From contig CACYXH010000006.1 of NCBI GenBank assembly GCA_902778245.1, positions 1-46,794 of the forward strand: 46,794 bases of DNA, read 5' to 3'. Both the position numbers and the translations under genes were made by a program. The notes under the pieces are model-generated. The model saw nothing but the letters and a program-made list of their open reading frames with translations, ran no database searches and was not told the origin of the DNA. The DNA is from an uncultured Lachnospiraceae bacterium (GTDB lineage: Bacteria > Bacillota > Clostridia > Lachnospirales > Lachnospiraceae). Of this stretch, positions 1-6,200 are shown one piece after another (positions within the stretch are counted from its first letter, which is position 1; the number at the start of each line of letters is the position of its first letter).

Positions 1-19
1 TTTGGCGAGGAGACCCACT

Positions 20-205
20 ATGAAACAGATTACAAATAAAGAGTATGAGGAATGGCAGAAGTACAAAGCCGAGAAAGCAAAGGGTCATGTGCTGATGCCG
101 GACACCGTCCGCTTCATCTGCGAAGCGAATGACACGGACCCGGGGAAAATCCACCGGCACTTCCTGGAGGTGCTGCCGAAGATCTGTCCGAGAGAATATG
201 AATGA
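20..205 (+). CDS. Small hypothetical protein (61 aa)
   Basis: I do not recognise a defined domain. The ATG at 20 is preceded by GAGGAG at a good distance, so this start is preferred over the TTG near base 2. The protein is hydrophilic, begins MKQITNKEYEEWQKYKAEKA and has no membrane segment. It is immediately followed by a hairpin and then by the tail of a serine recombinase on the opposite strand, so it probably belonged to an integrated mobile element; small proteins of this type are common cargo there (inference). It could extend upstream of the window if the TTG frame is used. Confidence 0.6.
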   Translation: MKQITNKEYEEWQKYKAEKAKGHVLMPDTVRFICEANDTDPGKIHRHFLEVLPKICPREYE

Positions 206-209
206 CAAA

Positions 210-241
210 AACGCCTCTGACCGTTGCCAGCTGGAGGCGTT
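210..241. terminator. Hairpin between convergent gene ends
   Basis: AACGCCTC at 210-217 pairs with GAGGCGTT at 234-241 (8 bp, 16-nt loop). It lies just after the stop of the small gene and just beyond the stop of the minus-strand recombinase relic. The A-run on its left (207-210) would give a U-run on the minus transcript, so it best fits termination of the minus-strand gene, possibly both. Confidence 0.6.
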
Positions 242-255
242 CGTCACCTACGGGC

Positions 256-345
256 TTATGTTCCTATTTCCGTTCCGCCCTTGAATGTGACGCGGATGTC
301 TTCTTTGCTGTAAACGGTCATGTGGTCGACCATCGAAAGCCGGTC
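256..345 (-). pseudogene. Serine recombinase C-terminal relic
   Basis: On the minus strand the last 29 codons read DRLSMVDHMTVYSKEDIRV and then TFKGGTEIGT, ending with TAA at 258-256. This matches the usual ending of large serine recombinases of clostridial integrative elements, where the final strand has the form 'hI.V......I.I.FK.G.EI'. A TAG codon stands directly before it in frame, and nothing recombinase-like continues upstream, so everything except the last 30 codons has been lost. It marks the end of a decayed mobile element. Confidence 0.6.
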
Positions 346-412
346 CTAGAGTTTATAGTGTCAGGTGCCAACGTGGCATGACAGAGATTATCTATCAGTA
401 ATCTGAAAGAAC

Positions 413-453
413 AGAGACATGGGGCGATACAAAAAAGATCGCCCTGCGTCTCT
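413..453. terminator. Imperfect stem-loop before the toxin-antitoxin promoter
   Basis: AGAGAC (413-418) pairs with GTCTCT (448-453), and GGGCGAT (422-428) pairs with ATCGCCC (438-444), with a small internal loop between. There is no long T-tract, so termination is uncertain. It may insulate the promoter at 470. Confidence 0.45.
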
Positions 454-469
454 GCTATTTGCATATAGC

Positions 470-498
470 TTGCATTTCGCAATCGAATGCGGTATACT
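470..498 (+). promoter_or_regulatory. Sigma-A promoter of the toxin-antitoxin pair
   Basis: TTGCAT (470-475), a 17-bp spacer and TATACT (493-498). The ribosome binding site AAAGGAGG (505-512) follows. RelB-type antitoxins normally autorepress at this position; no clear long operator palindrome is visible. Confidence 0.75.
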
Positions 499-521
499 AC
501 TGGCAAAGGAGGTTGCGAGAT

Positions 522-827
522 ATGGCAAGAACAGCAAATGTATTTGCAAGGGTTGAACCCGGAGTAAAAGAGCAGGCAGAAAAAGTTCTTGATGAACTTG
601 GAATTCCGATGTCAAATGCGGTAGGTATGTTTCTGCGGCAAGTAGTACTTCAGCGAGGAATTCCTTTTGAGATGAAATTACCGGAAAGGGCTCCTCTCGC
701 ATATGGATCACTTTCTAAAGAACAGTTTGATATAGAAATTGGTAAGGGAATGGCCGATATTGATGCAGGACGCACTATTTCAGCAGCGGATCTTCGGGCT
801 GAAATGAAAAGGGACTTCGGAGTATGA
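522..827 (+). CDS. RelB/DinJ family antitoxin
   Basis: 101-aa antitoxin of a type II toxin-antitoxin module. The N-terminal half (residues 1-50) has the ribbon-helix-helix pattern of DinJ/RelB: a basic first strand (MARTANVFARV), then two helices ending in FLRQVVLQRGIPFEMK. This part should bind DNA and dimerise, and the acidic C-terminal half should wrap the toxin. The ATG at 522 is chosen because AAAGGAGG lies 9 nt upstream; an in-frame ATG at 459 lies upstream of the promoter -35. The stop overlaps the toxin start (ATGA at 824), so translation is coupled. Family identity is well supported; the exact subfamily is less so. Confidence 0.85.
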   Translation: MARTANVFARVEPGVKEQAEKVLDELGIPMSNAVGMFLRQVVLQRGIPFEMKLPERAPLAYGSLSKEQFDIEIGKGMADIDAGRTISAADLRAEMKRDFGV

Positions 828-1150
828 GTTATTGCATAGAGTATACAAGTGAAGCAAGACAGGATTTGCGGGACATATATACCTATATTGCGGAAAAGCT
901 ACTGGTTCCTGAGACAGCAGAGAAACAGGTTAATCGTATCATGGATGCCATTGACGAGCTGGGTGAGATACCATTTCGCTTTTCATTATACGAATTTGAA
1001 CCGTGGCATAGCCAAGGATTCCGATCTGTCCCTGTTGACAACTATATCATCTTCTATCAACCAAAAGAAGATAGTACAGTGTATATTGTTCGGATCATGT
1101 ACGGAGGTCGTGATATCCAAAGACAATTTGAAAAGACTTTGAAATTGTAA
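824..1150 (+). CDS. RelE/ParE family toxin
   Basis: 108-aa toxin partner of the preceding antitoxin. It has the ParE/RelE fold signature: an N-terminal strand (IEYTSEARQDLRDIYTYIAE) with a helical hairpin, then the central strand FRSVPVDNYIIFYQ and the closing VYIVRIMYGGRDIQRQF with the conserved basic residues near the C-terminus. RelE-like members cleave mRNA in the ribosome while ParE-like members target gyrase, and sequence alone does not decide which this is. The length is normal and the frame intact. The ATGA overlap with the antitoxin shows a two-gene operon. The copy sits between two gene relics, which fits acquisition with mobile DNA. Confidence 0.85.
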   Translation: MSYCIEYTSEARQDLRDIYTYIAEKLLVPETAEKQVNRIMDAIDELGEIPFRFSLYEFEPWHSQGFRSVPVDNYIIFYQPKEDSTVYIVRIMYGGRDIQRQFEKTLKL

Positions 1151-1170
1151 ATATTGATTTTTGGTTATGA

Positions 1171-1496
1171 AGTGGCAAGGTGACATTTGGAGCTGAACCA
1201 AAGGATTGTGCAATCAGAATTTGGTTCTCTGGCACTATTATGATCTAAAGTTCAGTCCAGCAGTGGAAACTAATGAAAAGAAAGCAGCTCCTAACCCTAA
1301 GCGGAGACAGCGTGAAGCAAAAAACAGCTGCAACACACCGGTATCGGGACAAAATCTCAGCAGGGTTTTACAGCTACAGCGTGAGAAAATCAAAACCGCG
1401 CGTCGGCAAATAAGCAAAGAGCAGCGAGATGCAGAGAAGCAGCATCATTTTGAACTGAAACAGCAGAAACGAAAAGCAAAGCATAGAGGGCATTGA
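1171..1496 (+). pseudogene. yjdF relic (3' two-thirds, frameshifted)
   Basis: Two adjacent frames together resemble YjdF, an RNA-associated protein of unknown function often controlled by the yjdF (azaaromatic) riboswitch. Frame one (from 1171) reads SGKVTFGAEPKD; after a shift near 1205-1220 the next frame reads WHYYDLKFSPAV, then the basic tail with NPKRRQREAK and KQQKRKAKHRGH, which is the typical YjdF ending. The N-terminal part and any riboswitch are missing, and the relic starts about 20 bp after the toxin stop. No convincing ribosome binding site precedes the 1206 ORF. This is a dead gene, probably truncated when the toxin-antitoxin segment arrived. Confidence 0.65.
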
Positions 1497-1525
1497 AAAA
1501 AATTATCACTATTTTCAAAATTCAC

Positions 1526-1556
1526 TTGACCTTCACGCAACGTCATAGACTATGGT
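1526..1556 (+). promoter_or_regulatory. MerR-type promoter with 19-bp spacer
   Basis: TTGACC (1526-1531), a 19-bp spacer and TATGGT (1551-1556). The overlong spacer carrying an imperfect dyad (CTTCACG-CAA-CGTCATAG, 1531-1548) is the hallmark of promoters that MerR-family activators realign. It sits directly before the MerR gene, so autoregulation is likely. Confidence 0.7.
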
Positions 1557-1587
1557 TATTCTATCAAGAGCAGGAGGTCATAGCGGT

Positions 1588-2439
1588 ATGAAAACTGTAA
1601 AGGAAATTGCAGAGTTCACAGGTATCAGCGTGCGCACACTTCACTATTATGATGAGATTGGATTACTTGCTCCTTCACAAAAGAGTGAAGCGGGATACAG
1701 ACTTTATGACGATAAAGCACTGGAGAAGCTGCAGCAAATACTGTTTTTCAGAGAATTTGATATTCCATTGAAAGAGATCAAATCTGTAATAAATCATCCT
1801 GACCTTGATAGGAACCAGATTCTGCAAATGCAGAGGAAAATGCTGGTAGCTAAAAAAGAACGTCTGATACGTCTGATTGCCAGCATTGACAACATTCTGA
1901 AAGGAGACAACAAGATGGATTTTACAGTATTTGATGAAACAGAAATTCGCAGAATGTATGATAATATTGTTCAGAATATGAACGATGCACAGAAGCAAAT
2001 TTTTGTAGACACGTATGGCAGTATGGAGGCGTTTAAAGAACATTTTCTCACGAATGCTGCTACGGAACAGGCACAGAAAAATTTTGCTAAAGTTGTTGAA
2101 TGGTATGGAAGTAAGGAAGCTGCATTTGAGGCTGCAACCAATGCACCATCAACCGATATCATGACATCGTACCAAAAGCGTATCGGTACAATTCAGAAGA
2201 AATTGGCTGATCGTAAGGGAACAGATGTGGATTCTTTTGAAATCCGTGAATTGATTGGTGAATATGATTTTGTGGCAAAGCAGCTCTACCAGATGAAAGA
2301 TGTTCGTGAACTGATGTTGCAGATCGCACATGGCTATAGGACAAACCCGGAAATGCAGACAGGTGTCGATTCAGTTTATGGAGAAGGCTCTGCTGCTTAT
2401 ATTGGAGAAGCTATCGAAGCATTTTACATCAGGCAGTGA
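1588..2439 (+). CDS. MerR family regulator with TipAS-like domain
   Basis: 283-aa transcriptional regulator. Residues 1-70 form the MerR winged helix-turn-helix (KTVKEIAEFTGISVRTLHYY, then DEIGLLAPSQ and GYRLYDD). Residues about 75-115 form the dimerising coiled coil. The C-terminal 160 residues are helical with the aromatic-rich pattern of the TipAS/antibiotic-recognition domain, which in TipAL binds thiopeptides. The start at 1588 follows AGGAGG (1572-1577); the upstream frame start at 1552 falls inside the promoter. It is expected to bind the 19-bp-spacer promoter just upstream. No target gene other than itself is obvious; the FMN reductase at 2730 is the nearest candidate. Confidence 0.88.
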   Translation: MKTVKEIAEFTGISVRTLHYYDEIGLLAPSQKSEAGYRLYDDKALEKLQQILFFREFDIPLKEIKSVINHPDLDRNQILQMQRKMLVAKKERLIRLIASIDNILKGDNKMDFTVFDETEIRRMYDNIVQNMNDAQKQIFVDTYGSMEAFKEHFLTNAATEQAQKNFAKVVEWYGSKEAAFEAATNAPSTDIMTSYQKRIGTIQKKLADRKGTDVDSFEIRELIGEYDFVAKQLYQMKDVRELMLQIAHGYRTNPEMQTGVDSVYGEGSAAYIGEAIEAFYIRQ

Positions 2440-2463
2440 CACCCTCGAAATAGGCTCTTAAAT

Positions 2464-2703
2464 ATGCTTGCTGAAGCAACCACAACAGAATTAACCAAAG
2501 TCGAGAATCCACAGGGTTTGCGGGAGAATCAGATTGTAGCAAAGCAAGGAGGAACCATTGCCGGAAATGCCAGGAAAGATATTAAGAAAAGAACGGGGCG
2601 TCCGGTGATTACCCCTCAGAATGCGAGACAGCTGAATGAAACTGTGGTTGAGATGATAGAAGAAGTAGCTGCGACGGTAGATACAGGAAAAGAAGAGTTA
2701 TAA
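2464..2703 (+). pseudogene. DinD-like C-terminal fragment
   Basis: 79-codon open frame resembling the C-terminal part of DNA-damage-inducible protein D / BRO-type proteins: LAEATTTELTK, then ENPQGLRENQIVAKQGG, then GNARKDIKKRTGRPVI, the pattern that follows the BRO-N domain in DinD. The N-terminal BRO domain is missing and no ribosome binding site precedes the ATG, so this is probably a truncated remnant rather than a working gene. The resemblance is from memory of the family and is moderate. Confidence 0.5.
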
Positions 2704-2729
2704 ATTGATATTTACGGAGATGAGGGACA

Positions 2730-3272
2730 ATGAATAATATACTTATATTGGCTGGCAGTCCGAGAAAGAACGGCAATACAGACAGACTTGTTGCTTCCTT
2801 CGCTGATGGAGCCAGAAAAAATAATATGGTTGAAATCGTATCCGTTTCTGACTATAAGGTGAACCCTTGTATTGGATGTAATTCCTGTTTTACAAGGGAT
2901 GGAAACGAGTGCTTTCAAAACGATGATATGAATCTGATATATGATAAGTTAAAAGCAGCAAATATGGTCGTGATTGCTTCTCCGGTCTATTTTTATGGAC
3001 TCAGTGCTGAATTAAAGGCAATTATTGATAGATTGCATACACCAATGAGAAATGAATTCAAAATTAAGAAACTTGCACTGATATTAGTTGGCGCTGCAAC
3101 GCTACCAGAGTTGTTTGATTCTATTATCATGCAGTATAAGCTTGTCTTGAATTTCTTTCATCTGGAGGATGCGGGAATGGTACTTGTAAGGGGAGCAAAG
3201 GATAAGGGGGATGTTTCTGAGGAGGCATTGAAAGATGCTTACAATTTGGGGATATCAATTAATATTGAATGA
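2730..3272 (+). CDS. Flavodoxin-like NADPH-dependent FMN reductase
   Basis: 180-aa cytosolic flavoprotein of the NADPH-dependent FMN reductase / iron-sulfur flavoprotein group. The FMN phosphate loop is GSPRKNGNTD (residues 9-18). A compact cysteine set C47, C50, C53 in NPCIGCNSCF is the motif used by iron-sulfur flavoproteins and by related quinone or azo reductases. ASPVYFYGLSAELKAIIDR (about 85-103) is the conserved second FMN-binding segment. The start is supported by GGAGATGAGGG upstream. Length is typical and the gene looks intact among relics. Substrate unknown. Confidence 0.88.
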   Translation: MNNILILAGSPRKNGNTDRLVASFADGARKNNMVEIVSVSDYKVNPCIGCNSCFTRDGNECFQNDDMNLIYDKLKAANMVVIASPVYFYGLSAELKAIIDRLHTPMRNEFKIKKLALILVGAATLPELFDSIIMQYKLVLNFFHLEDAGMVLVRGAKDKGDVSEEALKDAYNLGISINIE

Positions 3273-3296
3273 GAGCTTGCCGGCGCGTGATATGAT

Positions 3297-3346
3297 ACCT
3301 CCAAGGCAGATAGGTTAAATAACCAAAATCTATCTTGGAGGTTTTT
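3297..3346 (+). promoter_or_regulatory. Hairpin that covers a Shine-Dalgarno, or terminator
   Basis: ACCTCCA (3297-3303) pairs with TGGAGGT (3336-3342) and AGATAG (3308-3313) with CTATCT (3330-3335), followed by TTTTT. It can be read as a rho-independent terminator for the FMN reductase, or as a leader hairpin hiding the GGAGGT ribosome binding site of the broken frame starting at ATG 3347. Confidence 0.55.
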
Positions 3347-3440
3347 ATGTATTGAAAATATACTGTTCAGGAGAAGGTTGATATCGTTGATGACAATCAA
3401 CAAGGTAATTTATATCATGACCTTCCAGTCAAAATCATGG
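3347..3440 (+). pseudogene. 5' gene stub with nonsense codon
   Basis: An ATG at 3347 sits after GGAGGT, but codon 3 is TGA. The frame behind it reads KYTVQEKVDIVDDNQQGNLY and continues HDLPVKIM, which looks protein-like (acidic, regular codon choice) and ends abruptly where the opposite-strand secreted-protein gene begins near 3435. I do not recognise the family. It is best explained as the leftover beginning of a gene cut at a recombination junction. Confidence 0.35.
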
Positions 3441-4016
3441 CGAGTTGTAAAAACCGTCCGTGCCCTGCGCGCCATAAATCGTCCCACCGCCGCCGACAAC
3501 GTCGTAATGTACGTCGTTCACGCGGTTATTGACGGTGACCGCTCCCTCGGCGCAGCCTGCCAGGGCAGCCAGATAATAAGTGCTGCCGGTGACAGCCGGG
3601 AATGAATGAGAGGCACTCTCGCCCGTAACGCTATCCGTGCCGCTGACGCCGTTGAGACCGCGCTCCTCGATCGTGAAGACGATCTCATACCACGGATCCG
3701 GGAAGACGGACGCGCTGTCGCCATCCATCGTGAACGCGAGCTCGTCCCCCGAGTCTGTCGCATACAGGAGTCCCGCATAGGGGTCAGCAGCAAATGAAAC
3801 GCCATAGCCGTATTTATTCTCCATCGTACCGCTGCCGTCTTCGTAAATAGTAAGAACCCAGTCATCCGGATCCTCTGCCCGTTTTCCGTCGATGATCTCC
3901 TCCACCTCGGCATAGCGATTATACGGGCGGGTTCCCTGATCCGATGCAAAGCAGTTTCCGGATAGCAGCACAGCAAGCGCCAGAAGAAGGAACAAAAACC
4001 GTTTCGTCTTTTTCAT
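3435..4016 (-). CDS. Secreted protein of unknown function (193 aa)
   Basis: Starts with a classical signal peptide (MKKTKRFLFLLLALAVLLSG), probably cleaved after NCFA; the cysteine is not in a lipobox. The mature part is small, acidic and rich in Gly, Asp, Thr and Tyr with beta-strand character: WVLTIYEDGSGTMENKYGYG, YEIVFTIEERGLNGVSG, STYYLAALAGCAEGAVTV. The alternation of short strands suggests a small extracellular beta domain, but I do not recognise the family. GGGAGGGTGAG precedes the ATG. The last residues (GAQGTDGFYNSP) run up to the junction with the broken stub at 3440, so the true C-terminus may have been altered by that rearrangement. Confidence 0.7.
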   Translation of the reverse strand: MKKTKRFLFLLLALAVLLSGNCFASDQGTRPYNRYAEVEEIIDGKRAEDPDDWVLTIYEDGSGTMENKYGYGVSFAADPYAGLLYATDSGDELAFTMDGDSASVFPDPWYEIVFTIEERGLNGVSGTDSVTGESASHSFPAVTGSTYYLAALAGCAEGAVTVNNRVNDVHYDVVGGGGTIYGAQGTDGFYNSP

Positions 4017-4163
4017 GTCTCACCCTCCCAAAATTGATATTAAATATATGATCTTAACATATAGAAACGGCTTTGTATAGGGCATGTACCTGCGCGGGGG
4101 AAGGGCAGACAATAAACTTGCTCCATATGAGATTGCGGATGAAGCCGGCTCAGGGGATGATTT

Positions 4164-5540
4164 TCATTGAGGTTCCTTCTGACTTTTATCTTCTTTGGGT
4201 AACTTTTTAAAAAAATTGATCAGAAATAGTACAGTAATTGGCGTGGAGAGCAGCAAGGAAACAGGCTGAGCCTCCTGTATTCCACTGAGCCCCCTGAGCG
4301 AGGAAAGTATCAATAGTGTCGGGATAAGCAACAGTCCGCTTCTTACAGCTGAAAGCAGGGACGCGCCCAGGCGGTTGCCCGTACTTTGAAACAACATTTC
4401 CGTCGTCATACAAGGCGGCAATACTAAGGTTGCCAACGCCTGCAATGTCAAGGCTCTTGTACCGATTTCTATAACCTCTGGGTCGTTACGGAACAGCGCA
4501 ATCAGGCTGCCCGAAAAGATGACCAGAAAAGCGCTGCCGATGACGATGATCCCCTCTGATGCCAACGCGGTAAAAACAAAGCCTTTTCTGATACGCGAGT
4601 ATTTTCCGGCGCCGTAGTTGAACGCAGATACAGGCTGGAATCCCTGTCCGATACCCAGCGCAATGGAGAATGCAAAGAAGATAATGCGGGATACAATACT
4701 CATCGCCGCAACAGCCGCGTCGCCGTACACAGCACATTGAGCGTTCAGCAAAACGGTCGTCAGGCTGTTCAATCCCTGTCTTAAAAGGCTGGGAAAGCCT
4801 GTCGCCATAATGTCCCCGAGCATTGCCGGAGTGACCTTTGCGGCATTTTTGAAGCTGATTTTTGTTTCTGTTCTGCCTGACAGGAACATGCAAAGCAAAA
4901 TTCCCCAGCTGACAAGCTGACTGAGGGCGGTGGAGAGTCCCGCTCCGGCAATTTCCATCTTCAAGCCGAACATAAGAATAGGGTCCCCTATCATATTCAG
5001 AACAGCGCCCGCCATCAGGCCGACCATTCCGAGGCTCGCTTTTCCCTCGTAACGCAGAAGATTGTTAAGCGTCAGGCTCGAACTCATAAACGGCGCCGCC
5101 AGCAGTATGTAGAAAATATATGTTTTTGCAAAGGGCGCAATTGTTACTGTGCTGCCAAGGAACATTACGATGTCATCAAGCCAGATAAATCCCACAACAC
5201 TGATGATAATACCGAACAAAATCGACGAGAAAAATCCCGCCGAAGCGTGAACGGAAGCACTCTCTTTATCCTTCGCACCGAGAGATCTTGAGAGAATACT
5301 TCCCGCCCCCTGACCGAATAAAAAACCAAATGCCTGAATGATGGCCATAAAGCCGAAAACGATACCGACAGCTCCGCTGGCGCTTGTACCAAGCTGACCG
5401 ACAAAGGCGGTATCTACAAGGTTGTAAATGTTTGTGACGAGCATTGAGATAACCGACGGAATTGACAGCGTAAGCACCAATTTAGAAATCGGTGTTTTCG
5501 TCATTTTATCATATTGTGTGATGTTGCCTTTTTGACTCAT
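4164..5540 (-). CDS. MATE family multidrug efflux transporter
   Basis: 458-aa inner-membrane antiporter of the MATE superfamily (DinF/MepA-like), expected to export cationic drugs or metabolites using a Na+ or H+ gradient. Twelve hydrophobic segments are visible. The N-terminal helix LVLTLSIPSVISMLVTNIYN with DTAFVGQLG is the conserved MATE opening, and the second half repeats it (GFPSLLRQGLNSLTTVLLNA). The start is taken at 5540 (MSQKGNITQYDKM) with GAGGA upstream; the longer frame to 5651 runs inside the preceding gene. Start and the preceding YgjV stop overlap as ATGA, so the two are one operon. Confidence 0.92.
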   Translation of the reverse strand: MSQKGNITQYDKMTKTPISKLVLTLSIPSVISMLVTNIYNLVDTAFVGQLGTSASGAVGIVFGFMAIIQAFGFLFGQGAGSILSRSLGAKDKESASVHASAGFFSSILFGIIISVVGFIWLDDIVMFLGSTVTIAPFAKTYIFYILLAAPFMSSSLTLNNLLRYEGKASLGMVGLMAGAVLNMIGDPILMFGLKMEIAGAGLSTALSQLVSWGILLCMFLSGRTETKISFKNAAKVTPAMLGDIMATGFPSLLRQGLNSLTTVLLNAQCAVYGDAAVAAMSIVSRIIFFAFSIALGIGQGFQPVSAFNYGAGKYSRIRKGFVFTALASEGIIVIGSAFLVIFSGSLIALFRNDPEVIEIGTRALTLQALATLVLPPCMTTEMLFQSTGNRLGASLLSAVRSGLLLIPTLLILSSLRGLSGIQEAQPVSLLLSTPITVLFLINFFKKLPKEDKSQKEPQ

Positions 5541-6040
5541 AAATGTTCCTCTTTCTTTATCAAAACGATGCCCGCCGTATTGGACACGATGGTAAACAGA
5601 TCCATTGCCAATGAGGTGTAGTTGTGAATGGTAAAATCGTATACGCACCACATCACCTGTGTTGCAATGATGACGGTTTTTAAAGTAATCTCACTCTTGG
5701 TGTCCAGAAACCAGGTAAAAAGGCAGGCGGCGAAAACCGGCAGCCATCCGATGAAACCCATCCGGTTTACGCTGCCGGTAATGACGATCTGAATTGCAAT
5801 AAACAGAAGCTTAAGCGGGACCGTCAGCTCCTGCTTAAAGCAGATCAGATTCCTCAATATGCTGACCGCGTTGGAGATAAAACCGGTCACGCCTCCCAGG
5901 ATGAGGTTTCCAATTCCCATGATGGCGAATTGAATGCACTGCACCCGCAGGATATTTTTCTTCGTTTTGATAAATCCGATTCCCACCATCAGCAACGCGC
6001 CGATGAAGGTGACGGCATTTCCAAGCAAAATAGTATTCAT
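5537..6040 (-). CDS. YgjV family inner membrane protein
   Basis: 167-aa integral membrane protein of the YgjV family (function unknown). About five or six hydrophobic helices fill nearly the whole length: LLGNAVTFIGALLMVGIGF, then IQFAIMGIGNLILGGVTGFI with a positively charged loop, then LFIAIQIVITG, GWLPVFAACLFTWFL and a C-terminal helix ending in charged residues. The family typically has paired small-residue faces in each helix. The start at 6040 (MNTILLGN) is preferred because GGAG lies 9 nt upstream; two ATG codons further up are possible. It is translationally coupled to the MATE transporter, suggesting a linked membrane function. Confidence 0.75.
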   Translation of the reverse strand: MNTILLGNAVTFIGALLMVGIGFIKTKKNILRVQCIQFAIMGIGNLILGGVTGFISNAVSILRNLICFKQELTVPLKLLFIAIQIVITGSVNRMGFIGWLPVFAACLFTWFLDTKSEITLKTVIIATQVMWCVYDFTIHNYTSLAMDLFTIVSNTAGIVLIKKEEHL

Positions 6041-6080
6041 TGTCATTAGCTCCAGTTTGATTTCAAAACAGTTCCCCAGT

Positions 6081-6109
6081 ATAATAGCATCAAAAATGGC
6101 TGTAATCAA
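6081..6109 (-). promoter_or_regulatory. Promoter of the ygjV-MATE operon
   Basis: On the minus strand TTGATT (6109-6104), a 17-bp spacer and TATTAT (6086-6081), about 40 bp before the chosen YgjV start. Confidence 0.65.
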
Positions 6110-6200
6110 TCGAAATATTATATGGGTTTGCTTTTTGCGGGGAACATAGAAGAATAATAATCATAGGATATAGAAAGGCACGATAAAGGAAAATCTGGAT

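Noticed and set aside
459-521. Longer antitoxin start at 459
   Set aside because: It lies upstream of the -35 and -10 elements, so it would not be on the transcript; the ATG at 522 has a strong ribosome binding site.
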